Part shown: positions 1 through 7,916 of the stretch, piece by piece
Numbering within the stretch: position 1 is the stretch's first letter
Layout: each line of letters begins with the position of its first letter
Assembly: GCA_910577275.1 (NCBI GenBank)
Contig: CAJTMW010000011.1
Coordinates: forward strand, 81,261 to 145,260
Direction of reading: 5' to 3'
Source: an uncultured Lachnospiraceae bacterium
GTDB taxonomy: Bacteria > Bacillota > Clostridia > Lachnospirales > Lachnospiraceae
Length of the DNA: 64,000 nucleotides
Made by a program: the position numbers and the translations under genes
Notes under the pieces: generated by a model
Database searches by the model: none
Seen by the model: the letters and a program-made list of their open reading frames with translations, nothing else
What the model was told of the DNA's origin: nothing

Positions 1-262
1 AACTTTTTCGTTCCGTTTTTGCCTGTTTTTGGGTTCGATTTCCAATTTTTTTTCTGCTTTTACGTGGTTTTTGTTGTTTTTTCCTTGTTTTTATGAGATA
101 ATAAGGCAAATAGGCTTTCACCGGCCGTTTTGGGCAGTTTGAACAGCCAGCCTGTAACAGACACTGATATGCCCTGCGAACCGGCTTATTGTAACGAAAA
201 CCCGGCGGACAACGGTCAGAGATTTGCGTTGTCAGGCTGGAAAAATGCGTCAGGGAGGTTAT
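1..262. other. Left-edge noncoding region and structured leader
   Basis: Positions 1-130 are very T-rich with runs of 5-8 T and no convincing gene in any frame. From 147 to 241 the DNA can fold: CCAGCCTG (about 147-154) is complementary to CAGGCTGG (about 233-240), and GACAAC (near 209) pairs with GTTGTC (near 229). This segment contains a 36-bp dispersed repeat and lies directly upstream of the PHP gene, so it may be a 5' leader. Whether it regulates anything is inference. Confidence 0.4.
157..192 (+). repeat. 36-bp dispersed repeat, copy 1 (divergent)
   Basis: This 36-bp stretch aligns without gaps to 37521-37556 and 49728-49763. The shared right end is GCTTATTGT, preceded by TGCGA. It is the most diverged of the three copies. 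It lies in the leader of the PHP gene. Function unknown. Confidence 0.5.
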
Positions 263-1078
263 ATGCAAAACTACCCTATTTTATTGGATATCCATACCCA
301 TTCCATCGCCAGCGGCCACGGCAGCCGCGACACCGTCACGGACATGGCAAGAGCGGCCGCAGACCGCTCTCTTAAAGTGCTTGGAATTTCCGACCACGGC
401 CCGAAGACCCCCGGCGCCGGAAGCAGCTCCTATTTCAGGGGCCTTTGCCTTGCACCGCGCAGCCGGTTCGGCGTTTCCTTATTATATGGGGCAGAATTGA
501 ATATTTTGAATGAAAAGGGCGACGTGGATTTGGAGGATTCCATAATTGCCTCCCTTGATTACGCCTTTATCAGCATGCACCACCCGGTTTTTCAGGGCAG
601 GGGCGCAGGCTTCCCGAAAGCACCGGAGGGCTTTGGCGGCGCGGGCGCAGGTTCTTCCCGTACAGGCGGCGCTTGTCCGACGGACAGCATTGCTTTTCGT
701 GATAGCTGCACAAATGCATACATCAACGCCATGAAGCACCCTTGCGTCCGCTTCATCGGACATCCAGACGACGGGCGTTTCCCTGTGGATTACGAGAGGC
801 TTTTATCCGCCTGCGCCAAATACCGTGTATATCCCGAAATCAATAACGCCTCCCTTATGCCCGACGCCTACCGGACGGACGGGCATAAAAACTCCATGGA
901 AATTCTTTCTCTCTGCAAAAAAATGCGCCTGCCCGTTCTGCTTTCCAGCGACAGCCACGGTAAGGCGCATATAGGAGATATGGAATATATTTTTCCGCTG
1001 CTTGAGGAATGTGATTTTCCGGCGGAGCTTGTGATTAACAGGAGCGTGGAATTTTTGGCGGAGGTATTGGGGAAATAA
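263..1078 (+). CDS. PHP-domain metal-dependent phosphoesterase
   Basis: The 271-residue product has the motifs of the PHP (polymerase and histidinol phosphatase) superfamily, YcdX-like branch. DIHTHS lies near residues 9-14, followed by ISDHG, GAELNIL, MHHP, IGHPDDG and a C-terminal SSDSHGKAHIG; these carry the His/Asp ligands of a trinuclear metal site. Such proteins hydrolyse phosphomonoesters; the substrate cannot be read from sequence. I place the start at the ATG at 263 because AGGGAGG sits just upstream; upstream ATGs at 224 and 245 lack a ribosome site. There is an odd Gly/Ala-rich insertion around residues 110-140. It is the only plus-strand gene at this end and seems monocistronic. 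Confidence 0.88.
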   Translation: MQNYPILLDIHTHSIASGHGSRDTVTDMARAAADRSLKVLGISDHGPKTPGAGSSSYFRGLCLAPRSRFGVSLLYGAELNILNEKGDVDLEDSIIASLDYAFISMHHPVFQGRGAGFPKAPEGFGGAGAGSSRTGGACPTDSIAFRDSCTNAYINAMKHPCVRFIGHPDDGRFPVDYERLLSACAKYRVYPEINNASLMPDAYRTDGHKNSMEILSLCKKMRLPVLLSSDSHGKAHIGDMEYIFPLLEECDFPAELVINRSVEFLAEVLGK

Positions 1079-1121
1079 CCTCATCTTATTATACTGACAG
1101 GCTTTTCACGAGCCATTAATT

Positions 1122-1238
1122 CTATTCATCAAATACCGCCTGCGGTATCAAAACCTGTCCGAACAGTTTTTCAAGCAAATCTAAGCGTTCTATTTTCAGG
1201 AGAGATATCAATGGTGTTGTGTCCGATACAACAATCAT
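1122..1238 (-). pseudogene. Remnant of a DUF3368-type PIN-domain toxin gene
   Basis: Read on the minus strand from the ATG at 1238, behind an AAGGAG site, 38 codons match the N-terminus of the DUF3368 PIN nuclease family. It reads MIVVSDTTPLISLLKIE, continues with a LDLLEKLFG segment, then IPQAVFDE, and hits TAG. The conserved first acidic residue of the PIN site (SDT) is present. The family is usually about 150-160 residues, so three quarters is gone, and no downstream continuation is seen in other frames before the PHP gene. It lies about 70 bp behind the Ala/Pro-rich gene. No antitoxin gene is recognisable. I infer a decayed toxin-antitoxin locus. Confidence 0.6.
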
Positions 1239-1309
1239 TTTCCATTCTCCTTTTTTTCGTTTGCCGAAAGTCCGTCGCTACCACAAAATCACATCCTTCC
1301 CGCAAATTC

Positions 1310-2059
1310 TCAGAAATAGTAAACCGGCATAGCGTCCCCAAGCCCGAACCTTTCGTTAGGCTCCGCCGCCCTCTCAAGCATCCCGTTGCTTTTCTGGTAA
1401 ACAATCTCTCCATCCGCTTCCTTCTTCAAAGCGGCGGTTTTTCCTTTTACTTCAGGGGCTTTTAACATGTCAGGGACTTTGGGGGCAGGCGCTTCCTCTG
1501 CTCCAGGCGCCTTGCGTACTTCGGGCGCTTTTTCACCCGTCTTTGCAACCGCCGGTGCAGGCTTAACCTCCGGCTTTGGACGGTTCACCGGCGCTGCCTT
1601 TGCAGACGACGCCATTTGGGCTGCTGCCTCCGCCTGCCTTGCCGGAGCAGCTTTTTCCGCAACAGCCATTTGGGCAACAGCCTTTGATGGATTCGCCGCC
1701 ACCGCTTGATTTATCGCTCCTGCCTTAACAACCGGCTCCGCCTTACCTGCTGCCGCTTTCTCAGAAGCTGGTTTAATGGCCGACGCTACTTTCTCCTGAG
1801 CCGGTTTGACTGCCGGAGCAACTTTCTCTACTGCCGGTTTCACTGCCCCGCTGCCCGCCGCCGGCCTGACAGCTGCTTCTGACGGCCTTGCCGGGGCTGG
1901 TTTTGCCGTTCTGGGCGGTTCCACGTAGCTGGGTTCCCCCACAATCTCGCTGATTGTCAGACGCCTTGCCGGAGCCTGCCCTTTATCTGAAGATTTCCTT
2001 GCCGTATCCCCTCCCGCCGCTTTTGCCGCTCTTTCCATACTTCCTCTGCCTACTGCCAT
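1310..2059 (-). CDS. Ala/Pro/Lys-rich disordered protein paired with ParA
   Basis: A 249-residue protein of unknown family. After a short basic start (MAVGRGSMERAAKAAGG) and a SEIVGEPSYVEPP segment, residues about 50-210 are a low-complexity stretch built from repeated KPA, EKVA, AAP and VKPA units, reminiscent of a TonB-type linker or a disordered scaffold. The C-terminus is more ordered and ends GDAMPVYYF. There is no signal peptide or membrane helix. The start at 2059 overlaps the end of parA by 10 bp and has GGAGG upstream, so the two are translationally coupled. A cargo-adaptor or ParA-partner role (as ParB, McdB or PomX play for other ParA ATPases) is inference from the pairing only. 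Confidence 0.75.
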   Translation of the reverse strand: MAVGRGSMERAAKAAGGDTARKSSDKGQAPARRLTISEIVGEPSYVEPPRTAKPAPARPSEAAVRPAAGSGAVKPAVEKVAPAVKPAQEKVASAIKPASEKAAAGKAEPVVKAGAINQAVAANPSKAVAQMAVAEKAAPARQAEAAAQMASSAKAAPVNRPKPEVKPAPAVAKTGEKAPEVRKAPGAEEAPAPKVPDMLKAPEVKGKTAALKKEADGEIVYQKSNGMLERAAEPNERFGLGDAMPVYYF

Positions 2060-2841
2060 TGCAATACCTCCTCCGCAAGCTTTTTGAATTCCGCCGCGCT
2101 TCTCGTTGATTTTTTGTAAACCGCCACAGGCTTCGAGGCGTCCTGCGCCCATTCCACCGCCGAATCCACGTGGATACAGGAATCAAAAACGTGGATTTCC
2201 TCATAGCTTTCCAGAATTTCCTTCGTCTGCCTGTAATAGTTTTTGCGTCCGTCCACTTTGGTAATCAGCACTCCCATTATCTGTGCGTCCGTCACGTCTG
2301 AAAGCTCGTTTAAAAAGTCAAACATATTTGCCAGACCGAAAAGCCCCCAGGGGGATGCCTCCACCGGCACAATCACATAGTCGGAGGCGCAGAGAATATT
2401 GATAACCCAGGTTCCCAGCGTGGGCGGCGCGTCGATTAAAATATAATCGTAAGCCTTTTCTTCTTTAATTGTATGCAGGCATTTCTTCAATATAAACTCC
2501 CGCTGCATCATGGTAAAAAGCTCATACTCCACCTGGCTCATAAGCGTGGAGGAAGGAATCAAATCCAGATTTTCATAAGCGGTGGGAACGATATATTCCT
2601 TCAAATCCTTCTTATTACAGATGGCGTGGTAGAGGTTTTTCTCACCCTCTGCCATATCAAGCACCCTTTCCTCATCAAAAAAGGACAGCGATAAATTCAG
2701 CTGCATATCCCCGTCTATCAGAAGAACCTTCCGTCCCGCCGCAGCCAGCTCATATCCGAGATTGGCACAGGAGGTAGATTTTCCGCTTCCCCCTTTATTA
2801 TTCGTGAAACATATGGTAATGGTACTTTGACTTCCGCTCAT
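2050..2841 (-). CDS. ParA/MinD-family ATPase
   Basis: A 263-residue ParA-type P-loop ATPase with no N-terminal DNA-binding domain. The deviant Walker A motif KGGSGKST with its signature lysine is near residues 13-20. Walker A' IDGDMQ and Walker B ILIDAPPTLG follow. Small ATPases like this make nucleoid-bound gradients that position plasmids, chromosomes, chemoreceptors or microcompartments. The start at 2841 has GGAGAG at good spacing; an ATG two codons upstream is possible. It lies 34 bp downstream of the fuculokinase-like gene and overlaps the Ala/Pro-rich gene. There is no parB, parS-like array or replication gene, so a plasmid-partition role is unlikely. Confidence 0.88.
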   Translation of the reverse strand: MSGSQSTITICFTNNKGGSGKSTSCANLGYELAAAGRKVLLIDGDMQLNLSLSFFDEERVLDMAEGEKNLYHAICNKKDLKEYIVPTAYENLDLIPSSTLMSQVEYELFTMMQREFILKKCLHTIKEEKAYDYILIDAPPTLGTWVINILCASDYVIVPVEASPWGLFGLANMFDFLNELSDVTDAQIMGVLITKVDGRKNYYRQTKEILESYEEIHVFDSCIHVDSAVEWAQDASKPVAVYKKSTRSAAEFKKLAEEVLQWQ

Positions 2842-2875
2842 CTGCATCTCTCCAAACACGATAACCGCGCTCCAC

Positions 2876-4273
2876 CTATCTGTAAATCTGAATTTCAAAG
2901 GATTTTGCCACGCACGCTCTTGCCTGCGTCAGATTTTCAAACTCCCCGGCCTCTAACATCTGTGTTAAAATATTACCGATAGCGGTTGCTTCTCCCGGCC
3001 CTGCATGAACCGGTACGCCTGTGTACCTTGCGGTCAGTTCATTTAAGTACACGGCATTGGAGCCGCCGCCGATAATATGAATCCTGTCATATTTAACTCC
3101 GGTTAATTTTTCAATCTCCCTGAGCTTTTCCCTGTAGCATACCGCAAGACTATTATAAACCACACAGGCCAGTTCAGGCAATGTTTCCGGCACGGTTTGT
3201 GAAGTTTTTTTACAATATTCCTGAATTGCACAGACCATGTCGTCGGGAGACAAAAAGCTCTTGTCCTGGCAGTCCACTATGGTCTTAATCGTTTCCTTTG
3301 ACGCCTTATCGCATAATTCCCCGTAAGACATATCCGGCGCCAGCTTCCCGCGTACCGATTGAATCATCCACAGCCCCATAATATCCGTGAGATAATTGAT
3401 GCGTCCCTGATAACCGCCCTCGTTGGTGAAATTCGCGCGTTTGCTTTCCGGCGAGCAGTCCGCTTCCTCACGCTCCACGCCCATCAGCGACCAGGTGCCC
3501 GAGCTGATGAAGCATACATTTTTATCATTGGAAGGAATTGCCGTAACCGCCGACTCCGTATCGTGGGTGGAAGGAAGCACCACCTGGCAGTCATATCCCA
3601 CCAGCTCCTTTACCTCCCCGGTCAAAGAGCCGATAACGCTGCCCGGCATATGGATTTTCTGGAACATTCCCTTATTGTAGCCCAGCATCTCAATCAGCTC
3701 ATAGTCCCAGTCTCTTGTCATGGGGTTGATTAGCTGGCTGGTAGTCGCCTCGGAATACTCCTGCACCTTTTTTCCGCAGAGCCTGTAATGAAAATAATCA
3801 GGAATCATCAGCATTGCCGCCGCCTTTTCCATATACTCGGGATGATTCTTTTTGACCGCCATCAACTGATAAATGGTGTTGTAAATTGCCTTTTGAATAC
3901 CGGTCCTGGCATACAAATCATCCTCGCTGATAATTTTGTAAACCTCCCCGTCCATTCCGTCCGTCCTGTGGTCGCGGTAGCCTACCGCTTTCCCGAGAAT
4001 CTTATCCTCCTTATCCAGCAGAACAAAATCCACGCCCCAGGTATCGATTCCCACGCTTTCCGGGATTTTCCCGATTTCACGGCATTTTCTCATTCCGGCA
4101 ATAATCTCGTCAAAGAGCCTCTCCACATTCCAGTAAAGAACGCCGTTCTCCTCGTCCATGCCGTTCCAGAAGCGATACACTTCCTCCAGATTTATTTTTC
4201 CGTCCTCAAGGCTTCCCAATATATGCCGCCCGCTGGACGCACCAATATCAATTGCAAGAAAATATTTTCCCAT
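2876..4273 (-). CDS. FGGY sugar kinase, rhamnulokinase family (fuculokinase role likely)
   Basis: A 465-residue FGGY-family carbohydrate kinase closest in pattern to RhaB: N-terminal DIGASSGRH, then SVGIDTWGVDFVLLD, SGTWSLMG and the ATP-site segment IHIIGGGSNAVYLN. It would phosphorylate a ketose at C-1. In this operon with fucI, fucU and a sugar ABC transporter, the likely substrate is L-fuculose rather than L-rhamnulose (inference). A close paralogue lies at 33059-34465. I chose the start at 4273 because the paralogue also begins MGKY and AAGGTG lies upstream. No aldolase gene is seen in the window, so cleavage of the product must be encoded elsewhere. Confidence 0.9.
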   Translation of the reverse strand: MGKYFLAIDIGASSGRHILGSLEDGKINLEEVYRFWNGMDEENGVLYWNVERLFDEIIAGMRKCREIGKIPESVGIDTWGVDFVLLDKEDKILGKAVGYRDHRTDGMDGEVYKIISEDDLYARTGIQKAIYNTIYQLMAVKKNHPEYMEKAAAMLMIPDYFHYRLCGKKVQEYSEATTSQLINPMTRDWDYELIEMLGYNKGMFQKIHMPGSVIGSLTGEVKELVGYDCQVVLPSTHDTESAVTAIPSNDKNVCFISSGTWSLMGVEREEADCSPESKRANFTNEGGYQGRINYLTDIMGLWMIQSVRGKLAPDMSYGELCDKASKETIKTIVDCQDKSFLSPDDMVCAIQEYCKKTSQTVPETLPELACVVYNSLAVCYREKLREIEKLTGVKYDRIHIIGGGSNAVYLNELTARYTGVPVHAGPGEATAIGNILTQMLEAGEFENLTQARACVAKSFEIQIYR

Positions 4274-4372
4274 TTCCATCACCTTCCCTTTCCATGCCGC
4301 AAACGGCACAAGTCAACACGCCGAAACGCCCGCGTTCCTTTTCCCTCAAAAACAATTATCAGAGAATCCTGC

Positions 4373-4810
4373 TTAAAATATCCCCAGTATCTTCTGGCGG
4401 AACCCCCCGTAAATTTTATCATAATCCGCGTAACCGATATCGCTGTCCTTAAATTTCGCCGCCCACTCGTCACGGATGCTTTTCGCAATCAAATCTTTGT
4501 TTTCACTTTCCGTCAGCAAAACAGCCGGGAATACATAATAAATCATAAAAAAGTTTAAATCCGCCTGGGTACGGGGCCTTACCTTCCCTTTCACGGAGAA
4601 TTTCTTATTCACAGCCTCTGTAAAAACAGCAGCGACTTCCTTCGCCGCCGTTTCCTTATCCTCTGACGCATCCGTATATTGAGCCATCTCCTCAAAAAAA
4701 TGTCCGTATTTCTCCCGGAAGGTCTTCATATTTTTTTCATAAGAGGCTTTTTTCAGTTTTTTCATCATGTTTAACATATCGTCAAACATTGTTTCCACCT
4801 GATTTAACAT
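4373..4810 (-). CDS. Conserved small cytosolic protein, unknown function
   Basis: A 145-residue soluble protein I do not recognise by function. The N-terminal half is Lys/Met-rich and helical (MLNQVETMFDDMLNMMKKLKK). The C-terminal half has a distinctive patch RPRTQADLNFFMIYYVFPA and ends in a Tyr/Asp-rich stretch KIYGGFRQKILGIF. There is no signal peptide or membrane helix, and no metal motif. It sits between fucU and the kinase with short gaps, so it is probably in the fucose transcript. The start at 4810 follows GTGAGGAAG; the upstream in-frame start lacks a ribosome site. Confidence 0.72.
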   Translation of the reverse strand: MLNQVETMFDDMLNMMKKLKKASYEKNMKTFREKYGHFFEEMAQYTDASEDKETAAKEVAAVFTEAVNKKFSVKGKVRPRTQADLNFFMIYYVFPAVLLTESENKDLIAKSIRDEWAAKFKDSDIGYADYDKIYGGFRQKILGIF

Positions 4811-4897
4811 ATTCTTCCTCACTTCTGTCACGCCGCTTTCCGCAGCCCCCGCCGCTGCCCGCACGTAGCCGCTCTGTCCGCCTTGCGCGAAAATCTC

Positions 4898-5338
4898 TTA
4901 ATCCGTAACAACGCCCTTTTGAAGCATCACGTTTGCATAAAGCGCCGACTCTCCCGTGGCGATAATCGCATAGGAGGTCTTTGCCTCCTCATAAAAAGCA
5001 AAACGCTCGATATTGCCGACTGCCGCCGCCCCGCGTTCGTCATGCTTTTTGATAATTTCCTTATAGGTGTCCCAGATGGGCGTCTCCACATTATCCCCCG
5101 GCATCACTTCCATCAGATTGACCGGATGCTCCACATAGGTATCCAGCGGAAATACCTGTAAAATCGCGTCTAAGAGCTCGGGAACGCCGTGACCGTCGCA
5201 GCGGATTACAATTGCATTTTTCCCCATGGATTCCGCCGGGAAATTGCCGTCCGAAATCACAAGCCTGTCGCTGTGTCCCATCTCCGCCAGCACCTTTAAA
5301 AGTTCGGGTGAAAGAATTTTCGGTATACCTTTTAACAT
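4898..5338 (-). CDS. fucU: L-fucose mutarotase (RbsD/FucU family)
   Basis: A 146-residue protein with the RbsD/FucU fold. The N-terminus LSPELLKVLAEMGHSDRLVI holds the conserved His of the family, followed by DGNFPAES, IRCDGHG, and a C-terminal VVTD end. FucU interconverts alpha and beta L-fucose so that the isomerase gets its preferred anomer. Fucose rather than ribose is inferred from linkage to fucI. The start at 5338 has an AGGAGG site 8 bp upstream. Three hairpins lie just upstream (5363-5548). Confidence 0.88.
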   Translation of the reverse strand: MLKGIPKILSPELLKVLAEMGHSDRLVISDGNFPAESMGKNAIVIRCDGHGVPELLDAILQVFPLDTYVEHPVNLMEVMPGDNVETPIWDTYKEIIKKHDERGAAAVGNIERFAFYEEAKTSYAIIATGESALYANVMLQKGVVTD

Positions 5339-5362
5339 TTTTAAATCCTCCTGTTCTTTTGA

Positions 5363-5449
5363 GCAGACACGTTCCATGCGAACCAAGGTTCGCCAGTGTC
5401 TGCCTGGTGATAAGAAATCTTCCCACTTCGCGGGCCCCTTCTTACCACA
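5363..5449. repeat. Two imperfect hairpins upstream of fucU
   Basis: GCAGACAC (5363-5370) pairs with GTGTCTGC (5396-5403), with an inner GCGAACC/GGTTCGC stem. A second weaker hairpin follows (TGGT...AAGAA at about 5405 with TTCTT...CCA ending near 5449). They lie between the fucU ribosome site and the larger palindrome at 5457-5548. The phrase GTTCCATGCG recurs at 50933-50942, tying them to the same repeat family. They could be a processed leader or mobile palindromes. Confidence 0.5.
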
Positions 5450-5456
5450 ATAGTCC

Positions 5457-5548
5457 CGCTTCGGCTCTTCCAGTACACTTTGTATAAATCAATTTCCAGC
5501 CGCAGAATGCGTCTGTAAATCGATTTGTGCACTGTACAAGCCTTCGCT
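5457..5548. repeat. Palindromic repeat with asymmetric bulge, copy P1
   Basis: An imperfect palindrome: AAATCAATTT on the left arm pairs with AAATCGATTT on the right, extended by CAGTACAC/GTGCACTG and by an outer CGCTTCGGCT/AGCCTTCGCT pairing. The left arm alone carries an extra TTTGTAT after CAC, which must bulge out. The same architecture is found at 50766-50859 and 50870-50955. Confidence 0.65.
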
Positions 5549-5562
5549 GTCATTCATTTGTA

Positions 5563-5594
5563 AAAAGGGACAGGGAGATATCCCTGTCCCTTTT
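5563..5594 (-). terminator. Strong hairpin terminator after the fucose-binding lipoprotein gene
   Basis: A perfect 14-bp stem, AAAAGGGACAGGGA with loop GATA, followed by a T tract in either direction. It lies 36 bp after the stop of the binding-protein gene and would cut most transcripts before fucU, leaving fucU and the kinase to readthrough or to a separate promoter. Confidence 0.85.
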
Positions 5595-5629
5595 CTTCAA
5601 CAATTCGGCCTACAAAAACCTGCTACTGA

Positions 5630-6820
5630 TTAGTCATAAAGGTTAGGAGCGATGGATGCATCGTCCATGTTTGTGGAATCATACCAGTACCCCTGTGTAG
5701 GAACGTCTGATACGGATTCGCCGTTTGCAATCTTTGTAAGAACTTCTACGGTTGTCTGACCCATTGCCAGAGGAGACTGTGTAACGGCACCGAACATCTT
5801 GCCTGCTGTGATTGCGCCCTTGATAACGGAACCGGCGTCGAAGCCTGCTGCCAGGATAGAGGTTGCAGGGTCTGTTCCAAGTACGTCAAGTTGTTCGTTG
5901 GCTGTCAGGATACCTTCTGCCGCAACCTGATTGGAACCGAACATACCGATTGTGTCAGCCTTGTTCAGGATAACGGACGCTTCTGTTGCGCACAGCTCAA
6001 CGGTTGTCTGAGCAGGAACTGCAACTTCGATGATGATGTCAGCGCTTGCCTCGTCGCCTTTTTCCTTGCAGTTGTTTACATAGTACTCGTTACCGATAAC
6101 AGCAACGCTCTTTCCGTCAGCCTTTGCCAGCTCGGTAATCTTGTCGATGAAGCCAAGACCACGGCTTGTGATAGACTCGGAAGTAGCTTCCTGGTTTACT
6201 TCGCCGATTCTCACGGGAGCGGTTGCGCTTGCAATCTTGTCCTTAAGTGCAGGATAAAGATTCTCGGCTGCGGTTGCGCCTGCAGCATAGTTATCTGTAG
6301 CGATGGTAGCAAGTACGGAGCCTGCAGGAGCGTTCGGGATACCGGAGTCAAAACATACTACCGGAATTCCGTTGTCCATTGCTGTCTGCAGAGAATCAAG
6401 GCATGCTTCCTGGTCGCAGGCTGCAAGGCCGATTCCGTTAGGAGCGCTGTTGATTGCATTATTCAGCATGTTTACCTGGTCTGCAATATCGCTCTCGGCA
6501 TTAGGACCTGTACAGTTAACGGTTACGCCCAGTTCGCCTGCTTTCTGGTTAACGCCTGTTACGGCTGCCTGCCAGTAGGATGACTGATAGCTCTTAACAA
6601 TGATTTCAAATTTGTAATCGCCGCCTGTTGTTGCTGCTGCTGTGTCGTCAGATGCCGCATCGTCTGTTGCAGGGGCTGCGTCATCCGTTGCGGGAGCCGC
6701 ATCGTCCGTAGCCGGAGCTGCGTCCGCATTTGCAGACTTGTCCGCGCCGCCGCCGCATCCTGCAAGCAGGGTAGCTGCCAAACTTACGCACAGCAGAGTT
6801 GTTAATACTTTCTTTTTCAT
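5630..6820 (-). CDS. Sugar ABC transporter substrate-binding lipoprotein (RbsB-like)
   Basis: A 396-residue lipoprotein: signal peptide, then LLAGCGG with lipobox Cys at about residue 22. A threefold AAPATDD linker (residues about 34-60) follows, then a type I periplasmic-binding fold of the RbsB/XylF class. The core starts at YKFEIIVKSYQSSYWQAAV, and later segments include VVCFDSG, TIATDNYAAG and GMFGSN. It captures a monosaccharide and delivers it to the two RbsC-type permeases. L-fucose is the likely ligand given fucI and fucU (inference). AAAGGAGG precedes the ATG. The linker repeat resembles that of the oligopeptide-type lipoprotein at 41832-43763. Confidence 0.88.
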   Translation of the reverse strand: MKKKVLTTLLCVSLAATLLAGCGGGADKSANADAAPATDDAAPATDDAAPATDDAASDDTAAATTGGDYKFEIIVKSYQSSYWQAAVTGVNQKAGELGVTVNCTGPNAESDIADQVNMLNNAINSAPNGIGLAACDQEACLDSLQTAMDNGIPVVCFDSGIPNAPAGSVLATIATDNYAAGATAAENLYPALKDKIASATAPVRIGEVNQEATSESITSRGLGFIDKITELAKADGKSVAVIGNEYYVNNCKEKGDEASADIIIEVAVPAQTTVELCATEASVILNKADTIGMFGSNQVAAEGILTANEQLDVLGTDPATSILAAGFDAGSVIKGAITAGKMFGAVTQSPLAMGQTTVEVLTKIANGESVSDVPTQGYWYDSTNMDDASIAPNLYD

Positions 6821-6902
6821 TTTTTTCCTCCTTTATTTGGATAATAAAATAATTTATATGTAACTGCATATGCAGTTTCATATCGCTGTCTTTTGGGCCT
6901 TA

Positions 6903-7904
6903 TCAGTCCTTTTCTTTTTTCTTTTTCATAATATCAATCAGAACCGCGCTGATAAGCACAAGGCCCGTGATTATCTGCTGCCAGTTGGCCTGAAGTCCGA
7001 TGTACGGAAGTCCGGTCTTAAGCACACAGATGACAAACACGCCAATCAGGGAGCCCACAACGCTTCCCACACCGCCGCTTGCGGATACACCGCCAATAAT
7101 CGCGCCGCCGATGGCTTCCAGCTCGAATCCGGCCCCCGTTCCGGGCTGTACCGTGAAAAATACGGCCGAGTAAGCGATTGCCGCCAGTCCTGCGAAAAAA
7201 CCGGAAATCACATACGCCATGATATGATAAAACTTCACGTTGATACCGGAAAGAATCGTCGCTTCCTTGTTGCTTCCGATAGCAATTGTGTAACGCCCGA
7301 TTTTCGTGTGGTTCAGCACAAAGGCCATCACCGCCACCAGCAGCAGCACCCATAAAAATCCCAACGGAACCTTGGTGTCGTTCACTGTAATCTTGAATAT
7401 ATTCCGGAACCAGCTTCCCGGTGTTCCCGTTGTGGGCCATGAAATGCCTAATCTGTTCGAGAGAATAGAGCCCAGCCCCCTGGTAATCATACAGGTACAC
7501 AGGGTTGCCAGAAACGGCGGCAGATTTATAATGGAAACAAGCACACCGTTCAAAAGTCCAATCGCAATGCCCAGCAGAACCGCCACAAGCATTCCTGCCC
7601 CTACCGGCCATCCTTTCTGAACAATCAGGAAACCGCCCGTTAAGGAATAGCAGATAAGCCCCGTGCCAATGGAAAGGTCAACGCCTCCCGTAATCAGCGG
7701 AAAGGTTACGCCAATCGCCATAAGCGTAATATAATAAGAGTAATCCAGAATGCTCATTGCCGTTGTATATTTTCTGAAATCGGGACTGACGGCGCTGAAG
7801 AAGATGATTAAACCAATAACCACCAGAAGCACAATGAATTTCTGTCCTCCCAGCCTTGCAATCACCGATTTGTTCTGTGTGTTCGGTACACTGTTTTTAC
7901 TCAT
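6903..7904 (-). CDS. Sugar ABC transporter permease (RbsC family), second copy
   Basis: A 333-residue inner-membrane permease with 8-10 hydrophobic helices. It carries the RbsC-family signatures TGGVDLSIGTGL and GSNKEATILSGINV and a Gly-rich ISGFFAGLAAIAY to GGAIIGGVSASGG region. It would form a heterodimer with the permease at 9456-10427, since there is one ATPase gene between them. An AGGAGG site precedes the ATG. It is part of the fucose import operon. Confidence 0.9.
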   Translation of the reverse strand: MSKNSVPNTQNKSVIARLGGQKFIVLLVVIGLIIFFSAVSPDFRKYTTAMSILDYSYYITLMAIGVTFPLITGGVDLSIGTGLICYSLTGGFLIVQKGWPVGAGMLVAVLLGIAIGLLNGVLVSIINLPPFLATLCTCMITRGLGSILSNRLGISWPTTGTPGSWFRNIFKITVNDTKVPLGFLWVLLLVAVMAFVLNHTKIGRYTIAIGSNKEATILSGINVKFYHIMAYVISGFFAGLAAIAYSAVFFTVQPGTGAGFELEAIGGAIIGGVSASGGVGSVVGSLIGVFVICVLKTGLPYIGLQANWQQIITGLVLISAVLIDIMKKKKEKD

Positions 7905-7916
7905 GTTCTCCTCCTC

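Noticed and set aside
1..130. Lys-rich gene start on the minus strand at the left edge
   Set aside because: The T-rich stretch can be read as a Lys-rich frame, but there is no ribosome site or convincing start codon.
1171..1413. Small minus-strand frame overlapping the end of the Ala/Pro-rich gene as an antitoxin for the PIN remnant
   Set aside because: No match to known antitoxin patterns and it overlaps the coding end of another gene; only the PIN fragment itself is supported.
2050..2841. Plasmid partition locus or replication origin
   Set aside because: No parB, no replication initiator, no iterons; neighbours are chromosomal metabolic genes.
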